A DNA stretch of 7,202 nt from Planctomycetota bacterium (GTDB taxonomy: Bacteria > Planctomycetota > Phycisphaerae > UBA1845), in assembly GCA_022566435.1 (NCBI GenBank), contig JADFIX010000178.1:1-7202 (forward strand), given 5' to 3'. Below, piece after piece: positions 1 through 5,918 of the stretch. The notes beneath the pieces are model-generated. The model was given only the letters and a program-made list of their open reading frames with translations, was not told where the DNA came from and ran no database searches. Position 1 is the stretch's first letter. Each line of letters begins with the position of its first letter. The position numbers and the translations under genes were made by a program.

Positions 1-260
1 GCGCTCCAAAGAAGTCGAAACGAATCGTAGTCACCGTTGGCACAAGTGTGCATAGCCTCGGTGACGAATTCGTTTACCGTGGCGTCGGCGACTTTCAACT
101 CCGGGGGGAAGGTCAATACGGCCCGCGATTCCTCAGCTTGCACATCGTCGGTGCCGTCATCGGGACTGGTGGAGTCGATGGCGGGGCGGCAGCCAAGAAA
201 CACTCCCGCTAAGACCGCAGAAAGCGCGATTGTCTTCGCCAAGTTGTGATTCAGCATCAT
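1..260 (-). CDS. Putative lipoprotein, N-terminal part (runs off left edge)
   Basis: The reading frame starts at an ATG (260-258) and stays open for 86 codons to the window edge. The N-terminus, MMLNHNLAKTIALSAVLAGV followed by FLGC, looks like a lipoprotein signal peptide: a short charged start, a hydrophobic stretch, then Cys24 preceded by Gly. The lipobox is imperfect, with Phe at -3. Next comes an acidic, Ser/Asp-rich linker (about residues 29-46). The folded part then begins, with VADATVNEFVTEAMHTCANG and DYDSFRLLWS. An AAGGA ribosome-binding site lies at 271-275, ten bases from the ATG, and decides the start. The GDY.SFR.LWS stretch suggests a small globular domain, possibly NTF2-like, but that is a guess. 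The gene is divergent from the membrane protein at 612. I do not recognise a specific family. The alternative ORF on the plus strand here (37-249) is a shadow. Confidence 0.72.
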   Translation of the reverse strand, partial: MMLNHNLAKTIALSAVLAGVFLGCRPAIDSTSPDDGTDDVQAEESRAVLTFPPELKVADATVNEFVTEAMHTCANGDYDSFRLLWS

Positions 261-270
261 CGTCGACGCA

Positions 271-275
271 TCCTT
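271..275 (-). promoter_or_regulatory. Shine-Dalgarno site of the lipoprotein gene
   Basis: AAGGA on the minus strand, ten bases before the ATG at 260. It fixes the start of a partial gene that has no other size evidence. Confidence 0.6.
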
Positions 276-299
276 GGATTACACTCGAACCCAGCGCGA

Positions 300-328
300 A
301 TCGTAGTCGCAGGTCAATCGGGCGCCAA
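300..328 (-). promoter_or_regulatory. Possible sigma70-like promoter for the lipoprotein gene
   Basis: On the minus strand, TTGGCG (328-323) and TACGAT (305-300) are separated by 17 bases. Each is a partial match to the -35 and -10 consensus. Transcription would begin near 293, about 33 bases before the start codon. The -35 is touched by the dyad at 327-342, which would suit a repressor or activator site. The hexamers are weak and such matches occur by chance. Confidence 0.25.
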
Positions 329-342
329 GAAACGTGTTTCTT
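327..342. repeat. Short inverted repeat, operator-like dyad
   Basis: AAGAAAC (327-333) and GTTTCTT (336-342) are exact reverse complements separated by two bases. The two-base gap is too small for a stable RNA loop at full arm length, so a DNA-binding dyad is as likely as a hairpin. It lies in the divergent intergenic region and overlaps the outer edge of a candidate -35 element. Confidence 0.4.
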
Positions 343-541
343 AGCGATTGGGAAACCCGTCAGGGCTTGAATGCTCGAAACGGGTACGAACGGGCGGACC
401 TGTCGCAACCGGTGCAAGTCGGTGCGCTGCTCGACCCGGCGAAACACTTCTCGAACGCTCGATCGTCGGTAGGTTCCACAAGTCCGGTACCGTCCACGTC
501 TGAAGCCACCGGTCTGCCGGCGAGGGGCAAAATCGGCGTTC

Positions 542-569
542 TTGATCACCGCAGGGCGACAGATAGAAG
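542..569 (+). promoter_or_regulatory. Possible weak promoter of the membrane-protein gene
   Basis: TTGATC (542-547) and TAGAAG (564-569) lie 16 bases apart, each matching four of six consensus positions. Transcription would start near 576, leaving a leader of about 36 bases before the ATG at 612. A competing pair, TTGTCC (575-580) and GATACT (598-603) with a 17-base gap, would give an almost leaderless message, which would fit the lack of a ribosome-binding site before 612. The sequence alone does not choose between them. Confidence 0.22.
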
Positions 570-584
570 ATTTCTTGTCCTCTC

Positions 585-602
585 GTATCACCTGATTGAT
601 AC
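585..602. repeat. Inverted repeat GTATCA-N6-TGATAC upstream of the membrane-protein gene
   Basis: Six-base arms at 585-590 and 597-602 are perfectly complementary, with a six-base spacer. The dyad ends ten bases before the ATG at 612. It could be a repressor operator or a hairpin in the message 5' end. With six-base arms, chance is a serious alternative. Confidence 0.3.
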
Positions 603-611
603 TACTCGTCG

Positions 612-1631
612 ATGGCTGATCCCCAGAAAACCGGTGGCGGTGGCGGAGTCAAGCCGCACATGCCGCTCCAGCATTCCGTTACCCGTCGCATGATCTACGC
701 CATCGCACTGATTCCCATGGTGCCGGCGACTGCGGGGGTTGGCGCGATATTGTGCGCCCGCTATGTTTCGATTTCTTCTTTCGACGAATTCCGCTGGTTC
801 CACCTTTGCTTTTCGATTCTCTGGGTCGGGCTTACGGTTGTCGTTTGGCGGTCACTTGTCATTTGGACGCTCGGCCGCGTGTGGCTGACGGCGTTGGTGA
901 GTATGGTGCCGTTCATCCAAGTCGTGCTCGCTCAGCCGATGTGGATCATGCCGTCATCCGGTTGCATCGATGTCAGCAACGAGGTGAAACGATTCGGTCA
1001 ACACGAGCTCGGGATTGGTGCGTGGGTGTGGTTAATCGTTTGGGTCTGGTGGGGTTGGGAACGATATACGATGAAGCGAACAAAACAAGAATCGCCTTCA
1101 GGAAAAGGGCGGCTTTCGGGGCATGCCCGTCGTGCCGTCATGTCGATCGGTAGTCTTCCCGTCGTGATCGGATTGATTCCCATCGGCGGGGAACTCTTGG
1201 ACGACTTCACGCCCCTGAGTGATGGACCCGCGATCGCTGCCACCCTTTGTGCGCTAGTCGGGATCGTTGCGGCGGTCATTTGGCTCCTGATCTGGCGTGG
1301 CGCGGTTCACTGGTCGCGGACCGTGTTGGCCCGTACCATGCTGTTCGCCGCGGGGCTTGTCTTGATCCCAACTCTATTGTTCCATTGGCGCACATCTGCG
1401 ACCGAAGAATACCTCTTTGCGATACCGTTTCTAGCATGGGGATTGTGGATGGCTGCGACCGTTCGCTTCTGGCCGATGCGCGACCTCGCCGCCGAATCGG
1501 GCGACTTTGCGCCGACATGCATCGCGTGCGGCTACCCTCTGACCGGCTTGTGTGCCACGCGATGTCCGGAGTGCGGCGACGAGCGTACGATTGACGAGCT
1601 TTGGCGGGCGCACGCCGGTGAGATTCTCTGA
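612..1631 (+). CDS. Multi-pass membrane protein with C-terminal zinc-ribbon tail
   Basis: This is a 339-residue protein of unknown function. Hydrophobic segments suitable for membrane spans are visible at about residues 28-48, 62-84, 88-109, 134-149, 174-192, 207-228, 240-258 and 266-284, so roughly eight passes. A Lys/Arg-rich, polar loop lies at 150-173. The tail after the last span carries CIACGYPLTGL and CPEC, with cysteines 303, 306, 318 and 321 spaced CxxC-x11-CxxC, a likely zinc ribbon. From general knowledge, this CGYxLxGL...CPECG tail recurs at the ends of many Planctomycetota membrane proteins; its role is unknown. The start is uncertain. ATG 612 has no ribosome-binding site, whereas the in-frame ATG at 660 (residue 17, MPLQHS) has GGAG at 645-648. 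The Gly-rich residues 8-12 may therefore be untranslated. Nothing here assigns a reaction or substrate. Confidence 0.8.
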   Translation: MADPQKTGGGGGVKPHMPLQHSVTRRMIYAIALIPMVPATAGVGAILCARYVSISSFDEFRWFHLCFSILWVGLTVVVWRSLVIWTLGRVWLTALVSMVPFIQVVLAQPMWIMPSSGCIDVSNEVKRFGQHELGIGAWVWLIVWVWWGWERYTMKRTKQESPSGKGRLSGHARRAVMSIGSLPVVIGLIPIGGELLDDFTPLSDGPAIAATLCALVGIVAAVIWLLIWRGAVHWSRTVLARTMLFAAGLVLIPTLLFHWRTSATEEYLFAIPFLAWGLWMAATVRFWPMRDLAAESGDFAPTCIACGYPLTGLCATRCPECGDERTIDELWRAHAGEIL

Positions 1632-1672
1632 TGAATAGCGGAACCGCGCCGGCGAGCCGTGGCAAGCTCGCG

Positions 1673-1801
1673 CTAACTGACCCCGAAGAACAGTAGGCCG
1701 AAAAACAGCCACACGCACCCGAAGCCGAGCAGAACCCGGACGCTGATCTCGAACTCGCCAAGAAGGCGATCGCCGGGCTTGGGCAGTGACCTTGTGCGAA
1801 C
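1673..1801 (-). pseudogene. Start-less membrane-protein-like remnant
   Basis: One minus-strand frame gives a product that reads like genuine protein: LPKPGDRLLGEFEISVRVL, then LGFGCVWLFFGLLFFGVS and a TAG at 1675-1673. The last 18 or so residues would make one membrane span, and the preceding part has a natural mix of charged and hydrophobic residues. The other two frames give Ser/Arg-rich shadow sequence. The frame opens after a TGA near 1814-1816 and contains no ATG, GTG or TTG before the span; only a CTG at 1786-1784 could start it. It may be the 3' end of a decayed gene, a short protein with an unusual start, or chance. It converges on the membrane-protein gene, ending 41 bases from its stop. 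Confidence 0.3.
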
Positions 1802-2130
1802 TCCGGAGGGTGAGGCGATTCACGCATTTGAAGGCTGTTGGAGGACTGACTGGCGTTCGGCGGCGTCCGAGTCGTTTGACACGCCGCCCTCCAGCCAAGT
1901 TTCAAGTCGTAGTTTACGAAGGAAAAGGTTCAAAGCATTTGCAGCACTTGGGCCGTTATATTTCCTCCGAATTGACGCTTTTTGCGCGCCGTTTGCGCAT
2001 AAGTCTATGGAGAAGCGTACTCTTGCGGCAAGAAGTGTGGACTCCATTCGCGCGCTTCGATTGCCGCAACCGGATCGCAGGTGGGATGCGGCATTCAGCG
2101 CGATCCTCGGATTTGTGTCCCAGCTCTCGC

Positions 2131-2135
2131 GGAGG
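2131..2135 (+). promoter_or_regulatory. Shine-Dalgarno site fixing the start at 2142
   Basis: GGAGG lies six bases before the ATG at 2142. It settles the start, because the same frame is open far upstream to a TTG at 1779, and the codon it serves is followed at once by a signal peptide. Confidence 0.75.
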
Positions 2136-2141
2136 CTTAAG

Positions 2142-2783
2142 ATGAATCGGCACCAGGCAACGAGTACGACGGCCGTCGGTCTGCGTCGGCACCTACTGAT
2201 TGTGACGCTGATGTTTGTTACGCTCTGGTCGGCGTCCAACGCGTTCGGCCAAACGATGCAGTTTTATCCCATCCGAGTGGCGCCGCTCGGCAGCCCGGCG
2301 GGTACGATCGGCAATCCTGTGACGCCGGAATTCAACTCCGATTTGGGTTGCTGGGAGTTGGAGGTCATGCCGGGTGTCGAGGTGGACATCGATTTGCAGG
2401 CATTCGGCTGGGGAGACGCGCCGGGATCGCCGGTGTTGGGTCCTATTCAAGGCAGGGTCGTGTCCGCCGGCTATCACAACAGCATTGGCGCCGACCTGAA
2501 CCCCAAGGGTTGGCCGGAGAGCCCCCGTGATGGTGCGTATCAGGCTAATCGCTCATGCGAGGGTGGAGGAGGCAACGGTCTCCCGTGTACTCATCCATTT
2601 GATCCCACGTGTGAGCAGCAAGGTGGCGGTACTTGCGTCGACCCCTCCCCGAGGTGGATCGTGACATGCACCGGCTATTTTACCGCTGTTGTTACGGCCA
2701 CACTGGATTATGCGTGGGCCCAATCGCCGTTTCCTGATGGCTGTGAAATCGATGACGGTACGATAAGAACTTTTGGCGGTTGA
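2142..2783 (+). CDS. Secreted repeat-domain protein, N-terminal fragment (gene broken by frameshift)
   Basis: This is the 5' part of a gene that continues at 2780-4426 in another frame. The first 213 residues begin with a signal peptide: basic MNRHQATSTTAVGLRRH, a hydrophobic stretch LLIVTLMFVTLWSAS, and a likely cleavage near NAFGQ (residues 33-37). The mature protein starts domain copy A at residue 39 (FYPIRVAPLGSP...TPEFNSDLGCWELEV). This domain is Gly/Pro-rich with several cysteines and has no family I recognise. The frame hits TGA at 2781 directly after GGT, in the middle of the motif that copy B reads as TLGGLILEIP. One extra T would restore GGLILEVP. As it stands the cell would make a truncated, exported protein lacking the end of copy A and everything after it. 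Sequencing error and true mutation cannot be told apart here. ATG 2142 is supported by GGAGG at 2131-2135. Confidence 0.75.
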   Translation: MNRHQATSTTAVGLRRHLLIVTLMFVTLWSASNAFGQTMQFYPIRVAPLGSPAGTIGNPVTPEFNSDLGCWELEVMPGVEVDIDLQAFGWGDAPGSPVLGPIQGRVVSAGYHNSIGADLNPKGWPESPRDGAYQANRSCEGGGGNGLPCTHPFDPTCEQQGGGTCVDPSPRWIVTCTGYFTAVVTATLDYAWAQSPFPDGCEIDDGTIRTFGG

Positions 2784-2917
2784 TACTGGAAGTGCCGCTC
2801 AATGCTGCGGGCACCTATGTGATCGCGTTTGATCCCGACCCGAACGAGTCGTTCATGACGGACGGTCCTGGGGCCCCGATCCCGGTCGTTGCCCACACGC
2901 CGGCTTGTATTACCGTT
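2256..2917 (+). repeat. Internal domain repeat, copy A
   Basis: First copy of a roughly 220-residue unit running from FYPIR to ACITV, with markers APLGSP, TPEFNSDLGCWELEV, PGVEVDID, DLNPKGWP, GAYQANR, GTYVI.FDPD and CITV. It carries the frameshift at 2780. Bases 2325-2392 match copy B at 67 of 68 positions, a much closer match than the rest of the unit. Confidence 0.85.
2778..2783 (+). other. Frameshift site (apparent one-base loss)
   Basis: Copy A reads ggcggttgatactggaa; the matching place in copy B (from about 3687) reads ggcggtttgattctggaa. Copy A lacks one T, which turns TTG into TGA. Similarity between the copies continues on both sides, in different frames of copy A. I see no standard slippery heptamer here, so programmed frameshifting is unlikely. 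Mutation or a sequencing/assembly error are the main explanations. Confidence 0.8.
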
Positions 2918-4426
2918 CTCGGCAACGATGACCCCGGAAGATGCTGCTCCGACATCGGACCGAACGTAGTCTGCGAGGTGGTGTCACCACAAGTCTGCTC
3001 GACGCGACCGCAACCCAGATCATTTGCCACCGGTGAGACATGCGGAGGGGGAAACGCCTGTCCCACCTGCGTCAACGACGGCGAGTGCGACGACGGTGAC
3101 ACATGTACGGCCGATACCTGTGACGAGACCGGTCAGTGCGGCCACACAATTATCTGCACCGGAATGAGGTTTTATCCGATTCGAATGGCGCCCCTCGGTA
3201 GCCCGGTGGGTACGGTCGGCTACTCCGTGACCCCGGAATTCAACTCCGATTTGGGTTGCTGGGAGTTGGAGGTCTTGCCGGGTGTCGAGGTGGACATCGA
3301 CGTCCAAGCCGGTGGTTGGGGCAACGCCCCGGGTAATCCGTCGCTGGGCGCCGTTACTGCGAGGTTGAATTCGGCCGGTTACAGCAACGGTGTCGGCCCC
3401 GACTTGAACCCCAAGGGTTGGCCCGGCGACCCGGTCCAAGGTGCTTACCAGGCGAACAGGCACTGCGGTCTTGGCGGCGATCTTCGTCCTTGCGTCGTGC
3501 CCTTCGATACAACTTGTAATAATTCCACCAACGGATTCTGTATTCACAGCTCGGACTGGGTCTTCACGCCGGCAGCCGCCGATTTCGCTGGCACAGATAC
3601 TTCAGTGCTAGGCTACGGCTGGTTCGCCGCTCCGTCGGTTCCGAACGTTTCGTTCGATCCCGATCCGAGTTCTTTCAGTACGTTGGGCGGTTTGATTCTG
3701 GAAATTCCGCACGCTGCCCAGGGAACGTACGTGATCGACTTTGACCCAGATTCTAACAATACTTTTATGCTAACCGGTTCCGGAGATTTAATTCCCGGAC
3801 TAATGCTCACGGCGGTGTGCATAACCGTGGCTCCCGATCCTGCCAAGAACCGATACCTGACCTTTTTGCCGCGTGAGCCCGGGCCGGTGGCCTACAAGCT
3901 GGACATGGTGTCGAGCCTCTTTCACCCGGATGCCGTTGTTTCGGGTTGGATCGGCGCACCTGACGCCAAGGGCATCGCCTCGCTCGAGCCCGATCCGGTG
4001 ACGCGGGATTGGACAGAGGCGGTTGTCGATGTGACTGGGTGCGAGATCACGCCGGTCGCGGAGTTCGAATTGCGGGCATCGGCCGACGGCGGCGCGACAT
4101 TCCTCCCGCCTGTGACACTTAAGACGGCTGATCAACCGATAGGAAACAAGTGGTGGGGCGATTTGGCCGGCGACTTCAACGGGACGATTTGGACCGCACC
4201 GCAAGGCGTGACCAACTTCAACGATGTGATCGCCATTCAAGTCAGTTTTCAGGGTCTCCTAAACGCGCCGGGACTACCGCGCGTCGACGTCGCGCCGCAG
4301 GAGCCTAACCGAATAGCCAACGTCGATGACGTGCTGTTCGTGATCTTCGCATTCAAGGGCGAGCCCTACCCGTTCGGTTGTCCCGGGGATCCGTGCCATG
4401 ACAAACTTATCAGCCCGTGTCCGTAG
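2780..4426 (+). CDS. Secreted repeat-domain protein, C-terminal fragment (dockerin-like end)
   Basis: This is the continuation of the gene begun at 2142. It has no credible start of its own: the TTG at 2780 lies inside the conserved GGLILE motif and lacks a ribosome-binding site. Fragment residues: 1-46 complete domain copy A; 55-126 form a Cys-rich linker, including CVNDGECDDGDTCTADTCDE, a pattern common in extracellular proteins of Planctomycetota and Myxococcota; 129-350 are domain copy B; about 357-500 (NRYLTFLP ... WWGDLAGDF ... APQGVTNFNDVIAIQ) are a further domain; 502-540 (VDVAPQEPNRIANVDDVLF, then AFKGEPYPFGCPGDPC) resemble the dockerin-like ends of Planctomycetota surface proteins. 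With the frame restored, the whole protein would be 761 residues. Tandem domains, paired cysteines and export signal suggest an extracellular or cell-surface protein, perhaps binding or structural. No catalytic motif is visible. It ends at TAG 4424-4426, converging on the pilin-like gene. Confidence 0.75.
   Translation: MILEVPLNAAGTYVIAFDPDPNESFMTDGPGAPIPVVAHTPACITVLGNDDPGRCCSDIGPNVVCEVVSPQVCSTRPQPRSFATGETCGGGNACPTCVNDGECDDGDTCTADTCDETGQCGHTIICTGMRFYPIRMAPLGSPVGTVGYSVTPEFNSDLGCWELEVLPGVEVDIDVQAGGWGNAPGNPSLGAVTARLNSAGYSNGVGPDLNPKGWPGDPVQGAYQANRHCGLGGDLRPCVVPFDTTCNNSTNGFCIHSSDWVFTPAAADFAGTDTSVLGYGWFAAPSVPNVSFDPDPSSFSTLGGLILEIPHAAQGTYVIDFDPDSNNTFMLTGSGDLIPGLMLTAVCITVAPDPAKNRYLTFLPREPGPVAYKLDMVSSLFHPDAVVSGWIGAPDAKGIASLEPDPVTRDWTEAVVDVTGCEITPVAEFELRASADGGATFLPPVTLKTADQPIGNKWWGDLAGDFNGTIWTAPQGVTNFNDVIAIQVSFQGLLNAPGLPRVDVAPQEPNRIANVDDVLFVIFAFKGEPYPFGCPGDPCHDKLISPCP
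3164..3829 (+). repeat. Internal domain repeat, copy B (intact)
   Basis: Second copy of the same unit, in one uninterrupted frame, separated from copy A by the Cys-rich linker. It keeps all the marker motifs (APLGSP, TPEFNSDLGCWELEV, PGVEVDID, DLNPKGWP, GAYQANR, LILEIP, GTYVIDFDPD, CITV). Bases 3233-3300 are the near-identical block shared with copy A. The middle part, around the cysteines at fragment residues 229-254, is the most diverged. Confidence 0.85.
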
Positions 4427-4709
4427 TAGGCGTGCGACACTCTGTTGTCTATCCCCTTGCGGGCGCACCCTCAACCGAGCACGAATCGATCGTTGTATTC
4501 GAATTCATGACGAGGCATTGAGGCTTGGAATTCGTCTTCAAAAACACGCTGCGGAAGGAGTTTGCGTTCGCACGAGGCTTTCTGCGACGGTGCCACCTTG
4601 AAACGCTTAAATACAAACCCAACGCAATTCCGTTCGTCAAAAGGCGGCGGCGGACGTTTACCCGCGACTCGGCCATCAACTTGCCCCCTACAGACGCCCA
4701 GTCACCGCA
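4427..4709. other. Convergent intergenic region
   Basis: This region separates the 3' ends of two convergent genes. Small ORFs on both strands have no recognisable product. A palindromic CGAATTC (4500-4506) and GAATTCG (4528-4534) could form a 7-bp stem with a 21-base loop, but no T-run follows on either strand. I found no clear terminator for either gene. Confidence 0.45.
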
Positions 4710-5882
4710 CTACAACTCCGGGTCTTCGTCCGAAATGCAGCCGCCGAAGGATCCACGGCCATGACCCGCATTGAAAATCTCGGTATGAATGAGCGGCGCG
4801 GGCAATGTGTCCTTTTGCCACCCGGGTCCGCGAATGATGACGCATGAATAAACCCTAGCGAGGTCGGCCTGGCCCGAGTTGAAGTCCTCGCCCAAGTCCT
4901 TTTCTTCGCGTCCGCAGTTTGGGGAATACGCCGGGTAGTTTGCCAGAACTTCGACTTTGTAATGCAGGGCATACCCTTGTGCGTCTTCCGAACCTTCGAC
5001 GTAGATTTTTTGCGTGGCGCCGTGTCCGTCGACAAACGACCGGTTGTAGGTCCAATCTCTCCCGTGCCACGAACGAAGTGTCTTCGTCGGCGCCGTTTCC
5101 AGTCCCTTGACATCGGGGATCGGGCAAGTCGTCCGTCTCGCCGACCACGCGAACCGGCCGATGTTCTCCTCGAAGTACAGCGTCCGCGAAGGGTTGGGGA
5201 TGCGAGAGGTCGGCCTGAGATAAGGCGAGTTGCTTTGCACGCAGCCGCCGTTCACACTGACCACCATGAATGTGTTTGACGCAAAGCTCGTACCAAAGAA
5301 GTCATAGGACGAAGTCTCGGGATTGCGCAACCATTCGTCACAATGCGCGGAGCGCGGCGCACCGTCGTCTGATGGGCAGCGGAACAGGTCGAGATCCAAG
5401 TAGGTATCCTCGATGGCACCCTCTTTCTTGAATTCGGGTTCGTTGTTATTTTGTAAACCGCCCGCGTATAGCAAATCGTTGAAGGCCCGCGTGGCAGGAC
5501 CGAAGCCCGCCTTCGTGCCATACCGACTTGTCAGGAACCGATTCTCTCCGCCTGCACCGGCCACGAACCCGGGCCGCCCGATACCGCTCTTTCCACCCCA
5601 CTCGTAGGTGCCGAGTTGGATGGGGTTTTCGAAGTCTTGGTCATATTGCTTCGGGTGGACGGAAATGCCCCACCCGTTCGGGTCGTCACTGGCATACACC
5701 CGGCCGGTGGTCGAAATCGCTTTCAGATGAGCCAGACACTTGAGCTGCTTGGCCTGTTGGCGGGCCGCCTTGAGCGAGGGCAGTAAGATCGCAATCAGCA
5801 TGGCAATGATCGCAATCACCACCAGCAGCTCGATCAACGTAAAGGCCCTTCTGGAGTTGGATTCAAGAGTCGCTACCCCCAT
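4710..5882 (-). CDS. Prepilin-type N-terminal cleavage/methylation domain protein (DUF1559-like)
   Basis: This is a 390-residue type IV pilin-like protein. Residues 11-13 (RRA) precede [21 protein letters not shown], the prepilin cleavage site and membrane helix; Ala13 sits at -1 where Gly is classical, and Glu18 is the conserved fifth residue of the mature chain. [19 protein letters not shown] follows, typical of the Planctomycetota versions. Further family-like motifs are FRCPSDD (167-173), SRTLYFEE (232-239) and FVDGH (283-287). From general knowledge such proteins are numerous in Planctomycetota and are thought to be processed by a prepilin peptidase and sit at the cell surface; individual functions are largely unknown. 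About 103 residues follow DGH, longer than I expect, and include two cysteines near residues 323 and 347. The start at 5882 is chosen over an upstream ATG at 6062 because AGGGG (5895-5891) lies eight bases before it and the upstream 60 residues are unlike a pilin leader. Confidence 0.88.
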   Translation of the reverse strand: MGVATLESNSRRAFTLIELLVVIAIIAMLIAILLPSLKAARQQAKQLKCLAHLKAISTTGRVYASDDPNGWGISVHPKQYDQDFENPIQLGTYEWGGKSGIGRPGFVAGAGGENRFLTSRYGTKAGFGPATRAFNDLLYAGGLQNNNEPEFKKEGAIEDTYLDLDLFRCPSDDGAPRSAHCDEWLRNPETSSYDFFGTSFASNTFMVVSVNGGCVQSNSPYLRPTSRIPNPSRTLYFEENIGRFAWSARRTTCPIPDVKGLETAPTKTLRSWHGRDWTYNRSFVDGHGATQKIYVEGSEDAQGYALHYKVEVLANYPAYSPNCGREEKDLGEDFNSGQADLARVYSCVIIRGPGWQKDTLPAPLIHTEIFNAGHGRGSFGGCISDEDPEL

Positions 5883-5890
5883 CGCAGGTA

Positions 5891-5895
5891 CCCCT
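5891..5895 (-). promoter_or_regulatory. Shine-Dalgarno site of the pilin-like gene
   Basis: AGGGG on the minus strand, eight bases before the ATG at 5882. It supports the shorter start, with a 13-residue leader up to the cleavage site. Confidence 0.65.
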
Positions 5896-5901
5896 TTTGT
5901 C

Positions 5902-5918
5902 ACCGAGTTCGCCTCGGT
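5902..5918 (-). promoter_or_regulatory. Leader hairpin just upstream of the pilin-like gene's ribosome-binding site
   Basis: On the minus strand ACCGAG, loop GCGAA, CTCGGT form a perfect 6-bp stem with a five-base loop. The stem ends six bases before the AGGGG site. If transcribed it could affect translation or message stability. No known riboswitch or element is recognised. Confidence 0.35.

Larger units (their letters stand above)
261..611. other. Divergent intergenic region between lipoprotein and membrane-protein genes
   Basis: These 351 bases separate two genes read outward in opposite directions. ORFs on both strands cover it (157-591 minus, 334-693 plus), but their translations are Arg/Ser-rich and show no domain, so I treat them as shadows. 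What it holds: the lipoprotein Shine-Dalgarno site and weak promoter, a 7-bp dyad (327-342), weak plus-strand promoter hexamers (542-569), and a second dyad (585-602) just before the next start codon. Confidence 0.5.
1632..2141. other. 510-base region without a convincing complete gene
   Basis: Several long ORFs cross this stretch on both strands, but their products are Arg/Ser-rich and low in hydrophobic pattern, as expected of shadows in GC-rich DNA. One plus-strand frame (1786-2145) ends with a TGA overlapping the ATG at 2142, which could mimic translational coupling, but its product looks non-coding. Contents I can point to are the minus-strand coding-like remnant at 1673-1801, a small hairpin at 1652-1671 (GCGAGC/GCTCGC, no T-run) and the ribosome-binding site of the next gene. 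TTGACG at 1972 has no -10 at proper spacing. No clear promoter for the gene at 2142 was found. Confidence 0.5.

Noticed and set aside
21..308. CGAATCGTAGTC occurring at 21-32 and 297-308
   Set aside because: A 12-base match in a 7.2 kb window with no extension on either side; one copy is inside coding sequence, so chance is likely.
157..591. Minus-strand ORF of 144 codons overlapping the lipoprotein gene in another frame
   Set aside because: The lipoprotein frame has a signal peptide and ribosome-binding site; this one has neither and is Arg-rich.
1652..1671. Hairpin GCGAGC/GCTCGC after the membrane-protein gene as a terminator
   Set aside because: Only six base pairs, an eight-base loop and no T-run.
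1779..2141. Upstream extension of the secreted protein's frame to a TTG at 1779
   Set aside because: GGAGG at 2131-2135 and a signal peptide right after ATG 2142 mark the real start; the extension is Ser/Arg-rich with no domain.
1786..2145. 119-codon plus-strand ORF whose stop overlaps the ATG at 2142 (ATGA)
   Set aside because: The overlap resembles translational coupling, but the product is Arg-rich, low in hydrophobic pattern and unlike any family; most likely a chance frame in GC-rich DNA.
2771..2783. Programmed -1 frameshift at the split in the secreted protein
   Set aside because: No X XXY YYZ slippery heptamer lies in the proper frame, and the repeat comparison shows a simple one-base loss.
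4500..4534. CGAATTC/GAATTCG pair in the convergent intergenic region
   Set aside because: Both arms are themselves palindromic, the loop is 21 bases and no T-run follows, so it is not a convincing terminator or element.
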